Source of the DNA: Actinomycetota bacterium | GTDB taxonomy: Bacteria > Actinomycetota > UBA4738 > CADDZG01 > WHSQ01 | Assembly: GCA_030448085.1 (NCBI GenBank) | Contig: JAUJNU010000002.1 | Span: 50,642-114,641 of the forward strand | Direction: 5' to 3' | DNA: 64,000 bases | In this document: positions 9,677 to 19,214 of the stretch, piece by piece | How positions within the stretch are numbered: position 1 is the first letter of the stretch | Layout: every line of letters starts with the position of its first letter | Program-made: the position numbers and the translations under genes | Notes under the pieces: model-generated | Database searches by the model: none | What the model was told of the DNA's origin: nothing | Seen by the model: the letters and a program-made list of their open reading frames with translations, nothing else

Positions 9677-11142
9677 GGAACCCATTCAAGAAGAAGGACC
9701 CGTTCGTCCTCGAGCGCAAGGACGGGCTCTTCCGCGGGGTCGCCGTCAGAGAACGCAAGCGCCGCTTCAAGTTCCTCCGGCGCAAGTGGGTCCTGATTCC
9801 GCTCCTCGTGATCGTGTTGCTGGGCTCGGTCGGCGGCTACTTCGCGTACCGCTACTTCGCGGCTCAGGGGGAGGTTCAGGATGACACCATCCCGGTGACC
9901 GAGGCCCAAAAGGGCATGCCGTTCAACGCCCTGCTCGTCGGCTCGGACTCGCGGGACAACCTCACCGAGGCGGAGCAGCAGGACCTCGGCGCGGACGACG
10001 TCGACGCCGAGGGGAACCCGATCACGGGCGAGAACGCCGACACTTTGATCCTGGCCCACATCGACCCTGCCACCAATCACGTGACGATGGTTCAGTTCCC
10101 CCGGGACCTTTACGTGCGGATACCGGGATCCGAGCCCGGCAAGATCAACTCTGCCCTCGGCAAGGGACGAGCGGCCCTCGTCGGCGCCGTGGAGGAGCTC
10201 ACAGGCCTCGAGATCAACAAGTACGTGCAGGTGAACCTCGCCGGGTTCCGGGACCTGGTGGACGCCATCGAAGGCGTCGAGGTGTGCGTGCCGGAGCCCA
10301 TCGAATTCGACCCCAACACCGGCATCGAGGTGAAGCCCGAAGATGTCGGGCTGGTGCACTTCGACGGGGACACGGCGCTGCGTTTCGTGAGGTCCAGGAA
10401 GATCTTCGAGAACGGGGACTTCGGCAGGATCCAGAACCAGCAGAAGTTCCTCGCTGCCGCCATCAACAAGATGACCTCGCCCACCACGATCCTCAAGCTC
10501 GGGACGATCAGCAAGTTGCTCGACGTGGCCGGAGACAACATCCGCACGGACAGGGCCACGACCATCAAGGGCCTCTACGACCTGACCAAGAGGTTCCGTT
10601 CGTTCGACCCGGCCAACTACGAGGCGTATACCGCCCCCAACCGGGGGATCGGCACCAACGAAGCAGGCTCGGTCGTCCTGCAGGACCGGGCCGCGATGAG
10701 GGTCATGTTCGACGCTATCGCAGCCAACGAGTCCCCGGCCGAAGCGGATGGAGTGCCGAACGTCGATGTCGCTTCCATCGCGGTCGGCGTCTACAACGGA
10801 ACGGGCCAGGACGGGCTCGCCACCTCTTCAGCGGAGAAGCTCAAGCAAGCGACGACCGTGGGCGAAGGGGACAAGGTCGACATCGTCGAGGTCGGCGAAG
10901 CCCCGCACGACCGCTTCAAGAAGACGGTGATCCGGTACGACCCCAAGGAGCCCGGCTCGAAGAAGAAGGCGGAGCTCGTAGCGGCGGCGCTTCCGGGGGC
11001 CGAGGTGAAGAAGGGTGACACGCCGACGCTCATAGACGTCTCGGTCACGGTCGGGCGCGAGCGCTTCCGGACGAAGAAGATCGTGCAGATAGAAGCCCTC
11101 CCCTTGCCGCAGCCGGGCGAGGTCCCCGCCGTCTGCCGCTAG
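9673..11142 (+). CDS. LytR-CpsA-Psr (LCP) family cell-wall glycopolymer ligase
   Basis: Membrane-anchored phosphotransferase that attaches polyprenyl-linked glycopolymers to peptidoglycan; about 489 residues. Features in order are a basic cytoplasmic tail, one helix (WVLIPLLVIVLLGSVGGYFAY, about 37-57) and the extracellular LCP domain. That domain has the core motifs LLVGSDSR, PRDLYV, KINSA and LRFVRSRKIFENGDFGRIQNQQ, with the conserved Arg and Asp residues. A LytR_C-like domain (about 365-475, VASIAVGVYNGTG) follows. It begins a polysaccharide region of glycosyltransferases, fitting the ligase role. Its TAG stop shares a CTAG with the convergent glycosyltransferase gene. Confidence 0.95.
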   Translation: MRNPFKKKDPFVLERKDGLFRGVAVRERKRRFKFLRRKWVLIPLLVIVLLGSVGGYFAYRYFAAQGEVQDDTIPVTEAQKGMPFNALLVGSDSRDNLTEAEQQDLGADDVDAEGNPITGENADTLILAHIDPATNHVTMVQFPRDLYVRIPGSEPGKINSALGKGRAALVGAVEELTGLEINKYVQVNLAGFRDLVDAIEGVEVCVPEPIEFDPNTGIEVKPEDVGLVHFDGDTALRFVRSRKIFENGDFGRIQNQQKFLAAAINKMTSPTTILKLGTISKLLDVAGDNIRTDRATTIKGLYDLTKRFRSFDPANYEAYTAPNRGIGTNEAGSVVLQDRAAMRVMFDAIAANESPAEADGVPNVDVASIAVGVYNGTGQDGLATSSAEKLKQATTVGEGDKVDIVEVGEAPHDRFKKTVIRYDPKEPGSKKKAELVAAALPGAEVKKGDTPTLIDVSVTVGRERFRTKKIVQIEALPLPQPGEVPAVCR

Positions 11143-12368
11143 ACGTCCCGCCGTCCCAGCAGACGCTCGAACAGCTTCTCGTAGGACTCGGCCACGGCTG
11201 CAGGCGAGGCCCAGCCCTCGACGAACCTGCGGCCCGCCGCCCCCATGGTGGCCGCCTCCTCGGGTGTGTCGATCAACCTGCGGATCGACTTGGTGAACAT
11301 CTCCGGGTCGTCGGGCGGGACGGCAAGGCCCCCTCCGGACCGCTCCATCAGCAGCGCGACCTCGCTCCCGATGTCGACGCTGGCGACGATAGGTCGGCCC
11401 GCGGCCATGATCGAGTACGTCTTGGAAGGGACGCTCGAGGCGGCGAGCCCTCTCTTCAGCGGGACCACGTGGATGTCTCCCGCGGCGAGCAGCTCGGGAA
11501 GGCGCTCGACCGGTTGTGCCGGCACGAAGCTCACGTTGGTGAGACCCCTTGCCTGTTGCTGAAGGGATTTGAGGGCGGCTCCCTCTCCATTGATGACGAA
11601 CGTGACGTCGGGATCGTCGGCCAATGTCGCCGCCGCTTGCACCAGCAGGTCCAAGGACTGCGAGAGCCCGACGTTGCCCGCGTACATGACTACCTTCTTT
11701 CCCACCAGCCCGTACTCACGGCGGTAGCCGTTATCCGCAGGAGAAGGGGTGAGCGTGAGGGTGTCTACGAAGTTCGGGATGACCTCGATCTTGCGCCAGT
11801 CGACCTTTCGTCCGAGGTTCTCCTTCAGGTCGTCCGATAGCACCGTGACGGCGTCAGCCCTCTCGTAGCAGAAGCGTTCCAGACGCTGCGCCACTGCGAT
11901 CACCTTCGTGTTGGTGAGCACGCCGAGCTCTACCGCCACGTCCGGGTACACGTCCTGGATGTTGAACACGAACCGTCCCTTGCGGGCACGTGCGATAGCC
12001 CATCCGTCCAGGCCGAGCGTCAAGGGCGGAGAGACCGCGAGGACGCCGTCGACCGGGCCGCCGCGCGAGCCGACCATCCCTGCGACCGCGCTGAACCCGA
12101 GGAACGAGGCAGCCCGACGGGCGATGTTGCGTTTGTCGGCGGTGGGGAAGGGGTGCACCCGCAGGATCTCACCCCACGGCGTGTCCTCGCGGCGCAACAG
12201 GCGGCCCCCGTAGCCCTCCTCGATGCTGTGCCGGCGGTACCACGGGAGAGAGGTGATGACCTCGATGCGGTGCCCCCGGTGCGCCAGCTCCTCGACGATG
12301 CGGGTGATGACGGCCCCCGTGGGGGCGGTGTCCGGCGCGAAATGGGGTGTGATGACGACGAGGTTCAC
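11139..12368 (-). CDS. GT4 glycosyltransferase (WbuB-like)
   Basis: Retaining GT-B glycosyltransferase of 409 residues, probably acting at the membrane face on a lipid-linked glycan. The N-terminal Rossmann domain begins VVITPHFAPDTAPTGAVI. The C-terminal donor domain has VVMYAGNVGLSQSLD, VPLKRGLAASSVPSKTYSIM and GRPIVASVD, where the nucleotide-sugar phosphates bind. This resembles the WbuB/WcaI subgroup of GT4 enzymes. The GTG start overlaps the preceding stop by 4 nt (GTGA), so it is the last gene of a three-glycosyltransferase operon (14598 down to 11139). Donor and acceptor are unknown. Confidence 0.92.
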   Translation of the reverse strand: MNLVVITPHFAPDTAPTGAVITRIVEELAHRGHRIEVITSLPWYRRHSIEEGYGGRLLRREDTPWGEILRVHPFPTADKRNIARRAASFLGFSAVAGMVGSRGGPVDGVLAVSPPLTLGLDGWAIARARKGRFVFNIQDVYPDVAVELGVLTNTKVIAVAQRLERFCYERADAVTVLSDDLKENLGRKVDWRKIEVIPNFVDTLTLTPSPADNGYRREYGLVGKKVVMYAGNVGLSQSLDLLVQAAATLADDPDVTFVINGEGAALKSLQQQARGLTNVSFVPAQPVERLPELLAAGDIHVVPLKRGLAASSVPSKTYSIMAAGRPIVASVDIGSEVALLMERSGGGLAVPPDDPEMFTKSIRRLIDTPEEAATMGAAGRRFVEGWASPAAVAESYEKLFERLLGRRDV

Positions 12369-13515
12369 AGCGTCGTCTCCAGCGCATGCTTGTACGCGTC
12401 TTCGAGGATCCCGGCGGAGGTGTCCCAATTGAACTTGTGCGCTCGCTCGAGGCCCTTGGAGATGTAGGCCTGCCTCTGGTCCTCATCCACGAGGAGGGAG
12501 ACCATCGCCTCTGTCCACTGCTCCGCGTTGTCGGGAGAGATGAGGACGCCGCTGTCGCCGACGACCTCGGGCAGCGCGGTCGCGTTCGCGGCGATCACCG
12601 GGCAGCCCCTGTTCATCGCTTCGAGCGCCGGTGCCCCGAACCCCTCGAACTTCGAGGGGAACGTCATCGCCACGGCCTCTCGGTAGAGGTCGTCGAGGTC
12701 CGCGCTGGGGACGTAGCCGAGCTGCTTCACGTTGTCGTCGATCCCGAGGTTGTGCACCTCGGCCTCGATCTTCTTCGCCATGTCCTTGGCGAGCCTCCAC
12801 TCCTGCCACGCCTTCGCACCGGTGAGGACCAGAGTCGTGTCCGGGTGTTCCTTCAGTAGCTTGCAGAACGCCTCCAGCAGCACCAGGTGGTTCTTGTGCG
12901 GGTAGGTGGCGGCGGGATAGAGGAAGTAGCGGCCCGGGATCTCGTATCGCTCGCGGATGTCGGTGGGCCCGTCGGCCATCGTGCGCGGGGAGATCCCGTG
13001 CGGCACCACGACCACGACGCTGGGGTCGATGTTGAGTCGCTCGATCACGGTGCGGCGCGAGTACTCGCTCGGGACGAGCACGAGCCGGGACGCCTCCGCG
13101 GAGCGCGGAACCATCAGCTTGAGGAACCTCATCTTCGCCCGCGTGAAGTACTCGGGGAAGTAGAGGTACTGGAGGTCGTGGATCGTGAGGACGGAGCGTG
13201 GAGCGGAGCAGCGGGCATCGTGCCGCCGCCGTGATGGACGAGATCCATGCCGCGGCGCCTGCACTGGGCCGCCAGCCAAGAGTTCTCCCCGGCCACGCGG
13301 AACGACTTCATCTGCCCGGTGAGGGGTGCGTAAGCGACCTCGAAGTGGCTAGCGAGATCGGGGTGGGCCTCCGCGAACTGAGGCAGAGCGAAGATCGTGT
13401 AGTCGAGGCCCGAGTCCCTTTCCGTCAGCCCTCTCAGAAGGCGTGTCAGGTAGGTCTCCGAACCTCCCACGACCCCGGGGACCATCCAGAGGAGATTGAT
13501 CCCGACGCTCTTCAA
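12365..13515 (-). CDS. GT4 glycosyltransferase, one frameshift
   Basis: GT-B glycosyltransferase of about 383 residues. The N-terminal frame starts LKSVGINLLWMVPGVVGGSE and carries the GGSETYLTRLL loop. After an indel near 13195-13215 the other frame continues LTIHDLQYLYFPEYF, YPAATYPHKNHLVLLEAF and FPSKFEGFGAPALEAM, the family EX7E-type region. The TTG start at 13515 overlaps the previous stop (TTGA), which supports translational coupling in the three-gene operon. Substrate unknown. Confidence 0.9.
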
Positions 13516-14598
13516 GCAGCAGCCTCTCGGTAGGCCGCCTCGAGGCCCTCGGCGGTGCGGTCCCACGGGTAGAGAGCAGCACGGAGTCGCGCGGCGTCGC
13601 TCAGCTTGCGGGCGAGGCTCTGGTCTTGAAGCACCGATGCGATCCCATCTCTGATCGAGGCCGGGTCCCGGGGGTCGACAAGCACGCCCGCGTCACCCGC
13701 CACTTCTTCCGTGGAGGTCCCGAGTGAGGTTACGACGGGCGTCCCCTGCGCCATCGCCTCCAGCACAGGGAGCCCGAATCCCTCGGACAAGCTCGGGAAG
13801 CAGAAGACCCTGGCACCGCGGTAGAGCGCGGTGAGGTCCGCGTGCGGCACGAACCCGAGGATCCTCACCCGGTCCTTGACCGGCCCCACCGCGGCCTCGA
13901 GGTCCTCGTTCCAGCCCTCTGGCCCGGCCAGCACCAGGTCTGCGTCCGTGTCGAGCTGCCGGAAAGCGTCGAGCAGCCGAGGAAGGTTCTTCCTCGGCTC
14001 GATGGTGCCGGTCCACAGCGCGTAGTCGTTCTTCAGGCCGTACTTGCTGCGGGCAGCGCTGACGCTCGCATCGTCGGCCGGGGACGAGGAGACTCCCATC
14101 GGGACCATCCTCAATCTCGCTTCCTCGAAGCCCTGCTTGCGGCAGTCGTCGAGCGTTGCGGTCGACGGGCAGACGATGAGGTCCGCCTCCCGAAGCGCGA
14201 GGTCCAGCCCTCGATCGAAGAAGGACACACCTCGGCGCGTGAAGTGAGACGGGTCGTGGAGCCAGGCGAGGTCGTGGATCGTCATGACCACGGGGGCCGA
14301 TCGAGGGGGCATGGCGATGGTCGTGGCGTGGATCACGTCGACGGACCCGGTGGCTCGCTCCACGGGGGCCGGCGCAGACGGTGCCACGCCTCGTAGAGCG
14401 CCAGCCGGGGAGGCGCAGGTGCTTCATCTCTATGGGAGGGGCCCACGGCGGCTCGGGCTGGGCCCGGTGGGCGGCGGCGACGCCGACCAGGGACACGTTT
14501 CCTCTTGCAACGAGGGCCCGGGCGCTCTCGAGGGCGGCAACGGCGGTGCCCCCGGGGACCTCGTGCCAGCACTGCTCCAGCGTCATAGCGACTCTCAT
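13512..14598 (-). CDS. GT4 glycosyltransferase, frameshifted
   Basis: First gene of the minus-strand glycosyltransferase operon, about 361 residues. The N-terminus MRVAMTLEQCWHEVPGGTAV has the glycine loop of GT4 enzymes. After indels near 14390-14460 the main frame reads VIHATTIAMPPRSAPVVMTI, TGTIEPRKNLPRLLDAF and FPSLSEGFGLPVLEAMAQG. It shares the EPRKNLPRLL block with the plus-strand enzyme at 15653-16735, so the two are probably paralogues. The start is supported by a promoter just upstream (TCGACA-N17-CAATCT-N6-ATG). Confidence 0.9.
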
Positions 14599-14604
14599 TG
14601 CGTC

Positions 14605-14633
14605 AGATTGTCCCCGGAGCGGGTTCTTGTCGA
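14605..14633 (-). promoter_or_regulatory. Sigma-70-type promoter of the glycosyltransferase operon
   Basis: On the minus strand, -35 TCGACA (14633-14628) and -10 CAATCT (14610-14605) are separated by 17 bp, and the ATG at 14598 follows after 6 nt. This is the best complete promoter in the window and would give a leaderless mRNA. Confidence 0.6.
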
Positions 14634-14684
14634 GTTTTCGGAACGTATATGGCCCCTGCATCCACTCAGAACCTTCAAGGCTCT

Positions 14685-14690
14685 TAACAT
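14685..14690 (+). promoter_or_regulatory. -10 box of leaderless promoter (GDP-fucose synthase)
   Basis: TAACAT followed by 6 nt and the ATG at 14697; no ribosome site is present. It is divergent from the glycosyltransferase operon promoter, with 98 bp between the start codons. Confidence 0.5.
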
Positions 14691-14696
14691 CGGGGG

Positions 14697-15656
14697 ATGG
14701 GTGATGGGTGGCGCGGCAAGCGGGTGATGGTCACCGGGGGCAACGGGTTCGTGGGCCGGGCGGTTCGGCGAACGCTTGCCGAGCGCGGGGCGGACGATGT
14801 CATCGTCCCCAGGAGCCGTGACTTCGACCTCACGCAACCCGACCAGGTCGAGAAGCTGTTCCTCGACGCGGCCCCCGACGTGGTCATCCACTTGGCGGCG
14901 AGGGTCGGGGGCATCGGGGCCAACATGAGGAACCCCGCGGAGCTATATCTCACCAATCTCCTGATGGGCACGTACGTGATCGAGGAGGCCCGCAGGCAGG
15001 ACGTGGCCAAGACCGTCCTCGCGGGGACTATCTGCTCCTACCCCAAGTTCACCCCCGTCCCCTTCCAGGAAGAGGCCCTGTGGGACGGCTACCCGGAGGA
15101 GACGAACGCCCCTTACGGGGTCGCCAAGAAGGCGCTCCTGGTCCATGCGCAGGCCAACCGGGCGCAGTACGGGCAGAACGCGATCTACCTGCTTCCGACG
15201 AACCTCTACGGGCCGGGTGACAAGTTCAATGCCGCGGTCTCGCACGTTATCCCGGCGCTCATCAAGAAGACCGTCGAGGCCAAGGAGCAGGGGCGGGAGT
15301 CCGTCGAGGTGTGGGGCACGGGGGCCGCGACCCGCGAGTTCCTCTACGTCGACGACGCCGCACGCGGCATCGTCCTGGGGGCCGAGAGCTACGACGGCAG
15401 CGAGCCGGTGAACCTCGGAACCAGTGAGGAGACCTCGATCAAGGACCTCGTCCACCTGATCGCCGGGGTCGTCGGGTTCGAGGGCGAGATCGTGTGGGAC
15501 GCGACGAAGCCCGATGGCCAACCGCGTCGAAGTGTCGATACCTCCAAGGCGAGGGAGTTCGGTTTCGAGGCGCAGGTGGGGCTGCGGGATGGCCTTGCCC
15601 GCACCATCGAGTGGTTCCTCGCCAACCGGGAGGCCGCCGAAGCCGCGACACGTTGA
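14697..15656 (+). CDS. fcl: GDP-L-fucose synthase-like NAD(P)-dependent epimerase/reductase
   Basis: Short-chain dehydrogenase that converts GDP-4-keto-6-deoxy-mannose to GDP-L-fucose; 319 residues. The NADP loop is VTGGNGFVG near residue 12. The family block HLAARVGGIGANM, SYPKFTPVPF, the catalytic YGVAKKA (Tyr and Lys) and LPTNLYGPGDKF all match GDP-fucose synthase rather than generic epimerases. No GDP-mannose dehydratase gene lies in the window. The product would feed the adjacent glycosyltransferases. Its stop overlaps the next start (TTGA). Confidence 0.9.
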   Translation: MGDGWRGKRVMVTGGNGFVGRAVRRTLAERGADDVIVPRSRDFDLTQPDQVEKLFLDAAPDVVIHLAARVGGIGANMRNPAELYLTNLLMGTYVIEEARRQDVAKTVLAGTICSYPKFTPVPFQEEALWDGYPEETNAPYGVAKKALLVHAQANRAQYGQNAIYLLPTNLYGPGDKFNAAVSHVIPALIKKTVEAKEQGRESVEVWGTGAATREFLYVDDAARGIVLGAESYDGSEPVNLGTSEETSIKDLVHLIAGVVGFEGEIVWDATKPDGQPRRSVDTSKAREFGFEAQVGLRDGLARTIEWFLANREAAEAATR

Positions 15657-16735
15657 GGCCTCTCTCCATCGCCTACGACGCGGGCCCGTTGCTGGACCCT
15701 CCCACCGGGGTCGGTCGTTACACCGCGGAGCTTGCCGCGGCCCTGGAGGCTAGGGGGCACGGCGTGAGGCGCTACGCCGTTGCAGCGGGCGGCACGGCCC
15801 CCCCGGGAGTGCGCAGGTTGAGGGTTCCCGCTCGCTCCGCGCAGTGGGCGTGGCGGCGGTGGGGGAGGCCCGCCCTTGGGCGTCTGGTGGGAGAGGTCGA
15901 CCTGTTCCACGGCACCAACTTCGTCCTGCCTCCGCTCGGAGAGACCCCCGGGGTCGTCACCGTTCACGATCTTTCCTTCCTCAGGTCGGACACGTTCCCC
16001 GGCGGCGGGCGGCTGAGGGATCTGGTCCCGTGGTCGGTGAGGCGGGCGCGGCGGGTCATCACCCCGACGGCCGCGGTAGGGGACGAGCTCGCGGCGTGGG
16101 CGGGCATAGCGCGCGACAACATCGACGTCACGCCCGAAGGCGTCTCCGCCCACTTCTTCGGCGCCTCTCCGCTCTCTTCCGGTGCGTTGGGGGAGCTCGG
16201 CATCGGCGGGCCCTACGTCGTGGCCGTGGGGACGATCGAGCCCCGCAAGAACCTCCCCCGGCTGCTAGAGGCGTGGAGGCTGGCCGCGCGGAAGGACCTC
16301 ACTCTCGTCCTCGCGGGCCCCAAGGGATGGGGCGCCGAGCTCGATCCGGTGCCGGGCGTGGTGCTTCCAGGGTGGGTCGAAGAGGCGAGCCTTCCGGGCC
16401 TCCTCGCTGCGGCGGAGTTCTTCTGTTACCCCTCGGTCTACGAGGGGTTCGGGCTCCCTCCTCTGGAGGCGATGGCCGCGGGAACCCCGGTGATCGCGGG
16501 CAGGAACGAGGCCACCGCCGAGGTGTTGGGGGAGTCGGGGCTCCTGTTCGACCCGTCCAGCACCGAAGACCTCGCAGATTGCATCGCCCGGTTTGCTACG
16601 GATGCCGACCTCCGGCGCCGATATTCGATGGTGGGACGGGCCCGAGCGGCCGGGTTCACCTGGGACCGAACGGCCCGGGCGACCGAGGACGCATACGGAT
16701 CGGCGCTCGGAATGCCAGAAACCTCTGGCGGTTAG
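15653..16735 (+). CDS. GT4 glycosyltransferase
   Basis: Intact GT-B enzyme of 360 residues starting MRPLSIAYDAGPLLDPPTGV, with the substrate-loop GVGRYT. The C-terminal donor domain has VVAVGTIEPRKNLPRLLEAW, LVLAGPKGW and YPSVYEGFGLPPLEAMAAG. The TTG start at 15653 sits inside the stop of GDP-fucose synthase (TTGA), so translation is coupled to sugar-nucleotide synthesis. Fucose is therefore a reasonable but untested donor. Confidence 0.92.
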   Translation: MRPLSIAYDAGPLLDPPTGVGRYTAELAAALEARGHGVRRYAVAAGGTAPPGVRRLRVPARSAQWAWRRWGRPALGRLVGEVDLFHGTNFVLPPLGETPGVVTVHDLSFLRSDTFPGGGRLRDLVPWSVRRARRVITPTAAVGDELAAWAGIARDNIDVTPEGVSAHFFGASPLSSGALGELGIGGPYVVAVGTIEPRKNLPRLLEAWRLAARKDLTLVLAGPKGWGAELDPVPGVVLPGWVEEASLPGLLAAAEFFCYPSVYEGFGLPPLEAMAAGTPVIAGRNEATAEVLGESGLLFDPSSTEDLADCIARFATDADLRRRYSMVGRARAAGFTWDRTARATEDAYGSALGMPETSGG

Positions 16736-16749
16736 ACGAGGAATGGCGG

Positions 16750-16755
16750 TACTCT
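16750..16755 (+). promoter_or_regulatory. -10 box of leaderless promoter (SpoIID/LGFP gene)
   Basis: TACTCT, then 6 nt, then the ATG at 16762. There is no purine-rich ribosome site. Confidence 0.5.
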
Positions 16756-16761
16756 GAGCTG

Positions 16762-18750
16762 ATGTTTTTGTCAACAAGTGTTAACAGAAGTCCGTTCCGT
16801 CGGCGCGCTCTCCTCCTAGCCGCCGCCTGCATCGGCACGCTGCTCATCCCCGCCGTCGCCCGGGCCGAGCGCTCGGTGGTCATCACCGGTGGCGGCTACG
16901 GACACGGCATCGGCATGTCCCAGTACGGCGCCTACGGCAGGGCCTTGAACGGAAAGAGCGCCACGCAGATCCTCGAGCACTACTACACGGGCACCCAGGT
17001 CGCCGAGCGCAGCATCACGAAGGGCCTGAGGGTGGGGTTGCTGCCGGCGTACGGGAGCTCTCGTAGCTCGTTCTCGTTCACGTCACTCCCCGGGGCGAGT
17101 CCCGGCGGTGACATCGGGCTGAAGGTCAAAGGCGCGAGAGAGCACCTCGCCCGCGGCACGAAGGACGATGTGTTCCGAGTGGCCGCTACGGCCACCGGTG
17201 GGATCAACGTCTTCAAGAACGGGGAGCTCGTCAGGAAGGATGGGGTCACGTCGTTCGGGGACCCCACCCACCCCGTGCTCGTCAATTACGCGGGCCAGGG
17301 CAGCGTCCTCCGGGTGCTCGATAAGTCTCAGAACTACGTCTACGGCAAGATGGCCATCGGCACCTACTCGAGCTCCTCCTGCGGGACCTACTGCATCCGG
17401 CTTGTTCTCATCATCCCCGATGCAGAAGTACCTCTATGGTCTCGGCGAGGTCCCCTCGAGCTGGCCCCAGGCCGCCCTCCGAGCTCAGGCGATAGCGGGC
17501 CGGACTTACGCGCTCGAGAAGCAGATCAGGTCTCCCAACCGGACCCTTGTGGCTGCGCCGTCTACGACTCCACGATCGACCAGGCTTACGTTGGCGACGG
17601 CAAGAGGGTCGGCTCGGGGAGCTACTGGGACGAGTGGAAGAAAGCTGTGGAGGTGACCAACGGAAGGGTCATCACGTCGGGCGGGAACTTGATCCAGCCG
17701 CTTTACTCGTCATCGTCCGGGGGCCATACGGAGAACAACGAGAACGTCTGGGGCGGCGTCCCGATCCCTTACCTGAGGGGTGTCCCGGACTCGCCCGACA
17801 AGGCGGAGGGGGCCAACCCGAACTTCAAGTGGACCGTAACGATGACCTGGTCAGACTTCGAGGCGCGTCTGAACTCCGCTTTCGGGACCGGGTCGCTGCG
17901 GGACTTCGATCTCTTGCGTCCGTTCGGCGTGTCGGGCCGCGTGACGGCCGTGAAGGACTCCGACTCGGGCGGAGCGAGGATCGTGGGGTCGGCGGACACA
18001 GAACGTGCTGGGGGCTGGACCCTTCGCGGTGTCCTCGGCTTGAAAGACACGCTGTTCCGCGGACCTCGGCTACGAGGTCGGTGGGGTTTTCACGGCCAAG
18101 TACGAGTCTCTCGGGGGCGCTCCAGGGCTTGCCATCAGTCGCTCCTACTCGGTACCTAGGCGAGCGGATGAACCACTCGGGCCGGGCTCAGGATTTCGAG
18201 CGGGGAAGGCTCACTTACACCCAGGCGACCGAGAAAGTCACGTGGCAGCGGGGCAAGGTGCTCAAGCGCTACGACAGGTTGGGTCGTGAACGTTCGGCGC
18301 TCGGGATGCCCGTATCGGATCTCTGGGGCAGCGGCGGGTACCGCGGAGGCACCTACGCCAACGGCCGGATCATCTGGTCGAAGGGCGAGGGCGCCCACGT
18401 GATCCGCGGGATGTTCGACCGGGCGTTCCGCAGGACGGGCGGCGTCAAGGGCAAGCTCGGTCTCCCCAGGTCGGACAGGGAGCGGGCGGAGACGCTTCCC
18501 GGCGGGGGCCGAAGGCAACGCTTCGTCTCGGGACGCCTACCAGCCACCCGCAGGTCAGAAGGTGTTCGCCCTCTGGGGTGACATCTCGGCCCGGTACAGG
18601 AACATGGGTGAGGCGGCGGGGAAGTGCGGTTACCCGACGAGCGAGATGCAACAGACGGATGAAGGTTGGCGGGCGTGGTTCCAGAACGGGGCCATCACGT
18701 CCAGTGCGGGCGAGGGCGTGCAGGTCCACTGCGTCCGCCCCACGTCATAG
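16762..18750 (+). CDS. Secreted SpoIID/LytB-domain wall protein with LGFP repeats, frameshifted
   Basis: Exported cell-wall protein of about 660 residues. A signal peptide (about 1-38, ending AVARA) precedes VVITGGGYGHGIGMSQYGAY, the SpoIID signature. After indels near 17410 and 17540-17570 the SpoIID domain continues (QAALRAQAIAGRTYA, SSSGGHTENNENVWGG). After further indels near 18060-18160 and 18500-18560 the C-terminus contains LGFP-type repeats (ERSALGMPVSD, VKGKLGLPRSD, GKCGYPTSEM). SpoIID proteins are peptidoglycan lytic enzymes or relatives, and LGFP repeats are thought to hold proteins to the actinobacterial wall. Position between glycosyltransferases and sugar-nucleotide genes supports an envelope role. 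Confidence 0.85.
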
Positions 18751-18761
18751 ACTCCCAAACC

Positions 18762-19208
18762 ATGTCTTTGCACCTCTCGGAAGCCCCTCCGGTCACTGAC
18801 GCCTCTAATACCGGCCTCGCAGCGTCTCTGGCGATCCTCGTCGTGAGCGTCGGGTTCGCCGTTGCGGGCCAGTTGACGCTGAAGGCGGCCATGGACCGGG
18901 TGGGGCGGATCGGCGGCTCCCAGGTCTCAGCCGCCGGCGAGACGATCATGCGGGTGGCCAAGGAGCCACGCCTGTGGATCGGTCTCACGCTCTTCGGCAT
19001 CTCCGCCGTCTTCTGGCTCGTCGTGCTCTCGCGGGTGCCCTTGTCGGTCGCTTATCCCTCGGTCGGGCTCTCCTACATCGTCGTTGTCGGGTTCTCCCGG
19101 TTCATCCAGCACGAGCACGTCCCGACGCTTCGCTGGCTGGGCGTCCTGGTTATCGCGATCGGCATCGGGCTCATCGGCTTCTCCTTCCGGAGCTCAACTG
19201 GGTCCTAG
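18762..19208 (+). CDS. Small four-helix EamA/SMR-like transporter
   Basis: A 148-residue membrane protein with four hydrophobic segments (LAASLAILVVSVGFAVAGQL, LWIGLTLFGISAVFWLVV, VAYPSVGLSYIVVVGF, WLGVLVIAIGIGLIGF), the size and layout of small multidrug resistance-like subunits. In envelope loci such proteins often act as flippase components for undecaprenyl-linked sugars; that is inference from context. The start follows a TAGACT box by 8 nt, and the TAG of that box is also the stop of the previous gene. Confidence 0.75.
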   Translation: MSLHLSEAPPVTDASNTGLAASLAILVVSVGFAVAGQLTLKAAMDRVGRIGGSQVSAAGETIMRVAKEPRLWIGLTLFGISAVFWLVVLSRVPLSVAYPSVGLSYIVVVGFSRFIQHEHVPTLRWLGVLVIAIGIGLIGFSFRSSTGS

Positions 19209-19214
19209 CGGTCT

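Noticed and set aside
9097..10359. 420-codon minus-strand frame over the DUF2007 and LCP genes
   Set aside because: Antisense to an intact LCP domain with clear motifs.
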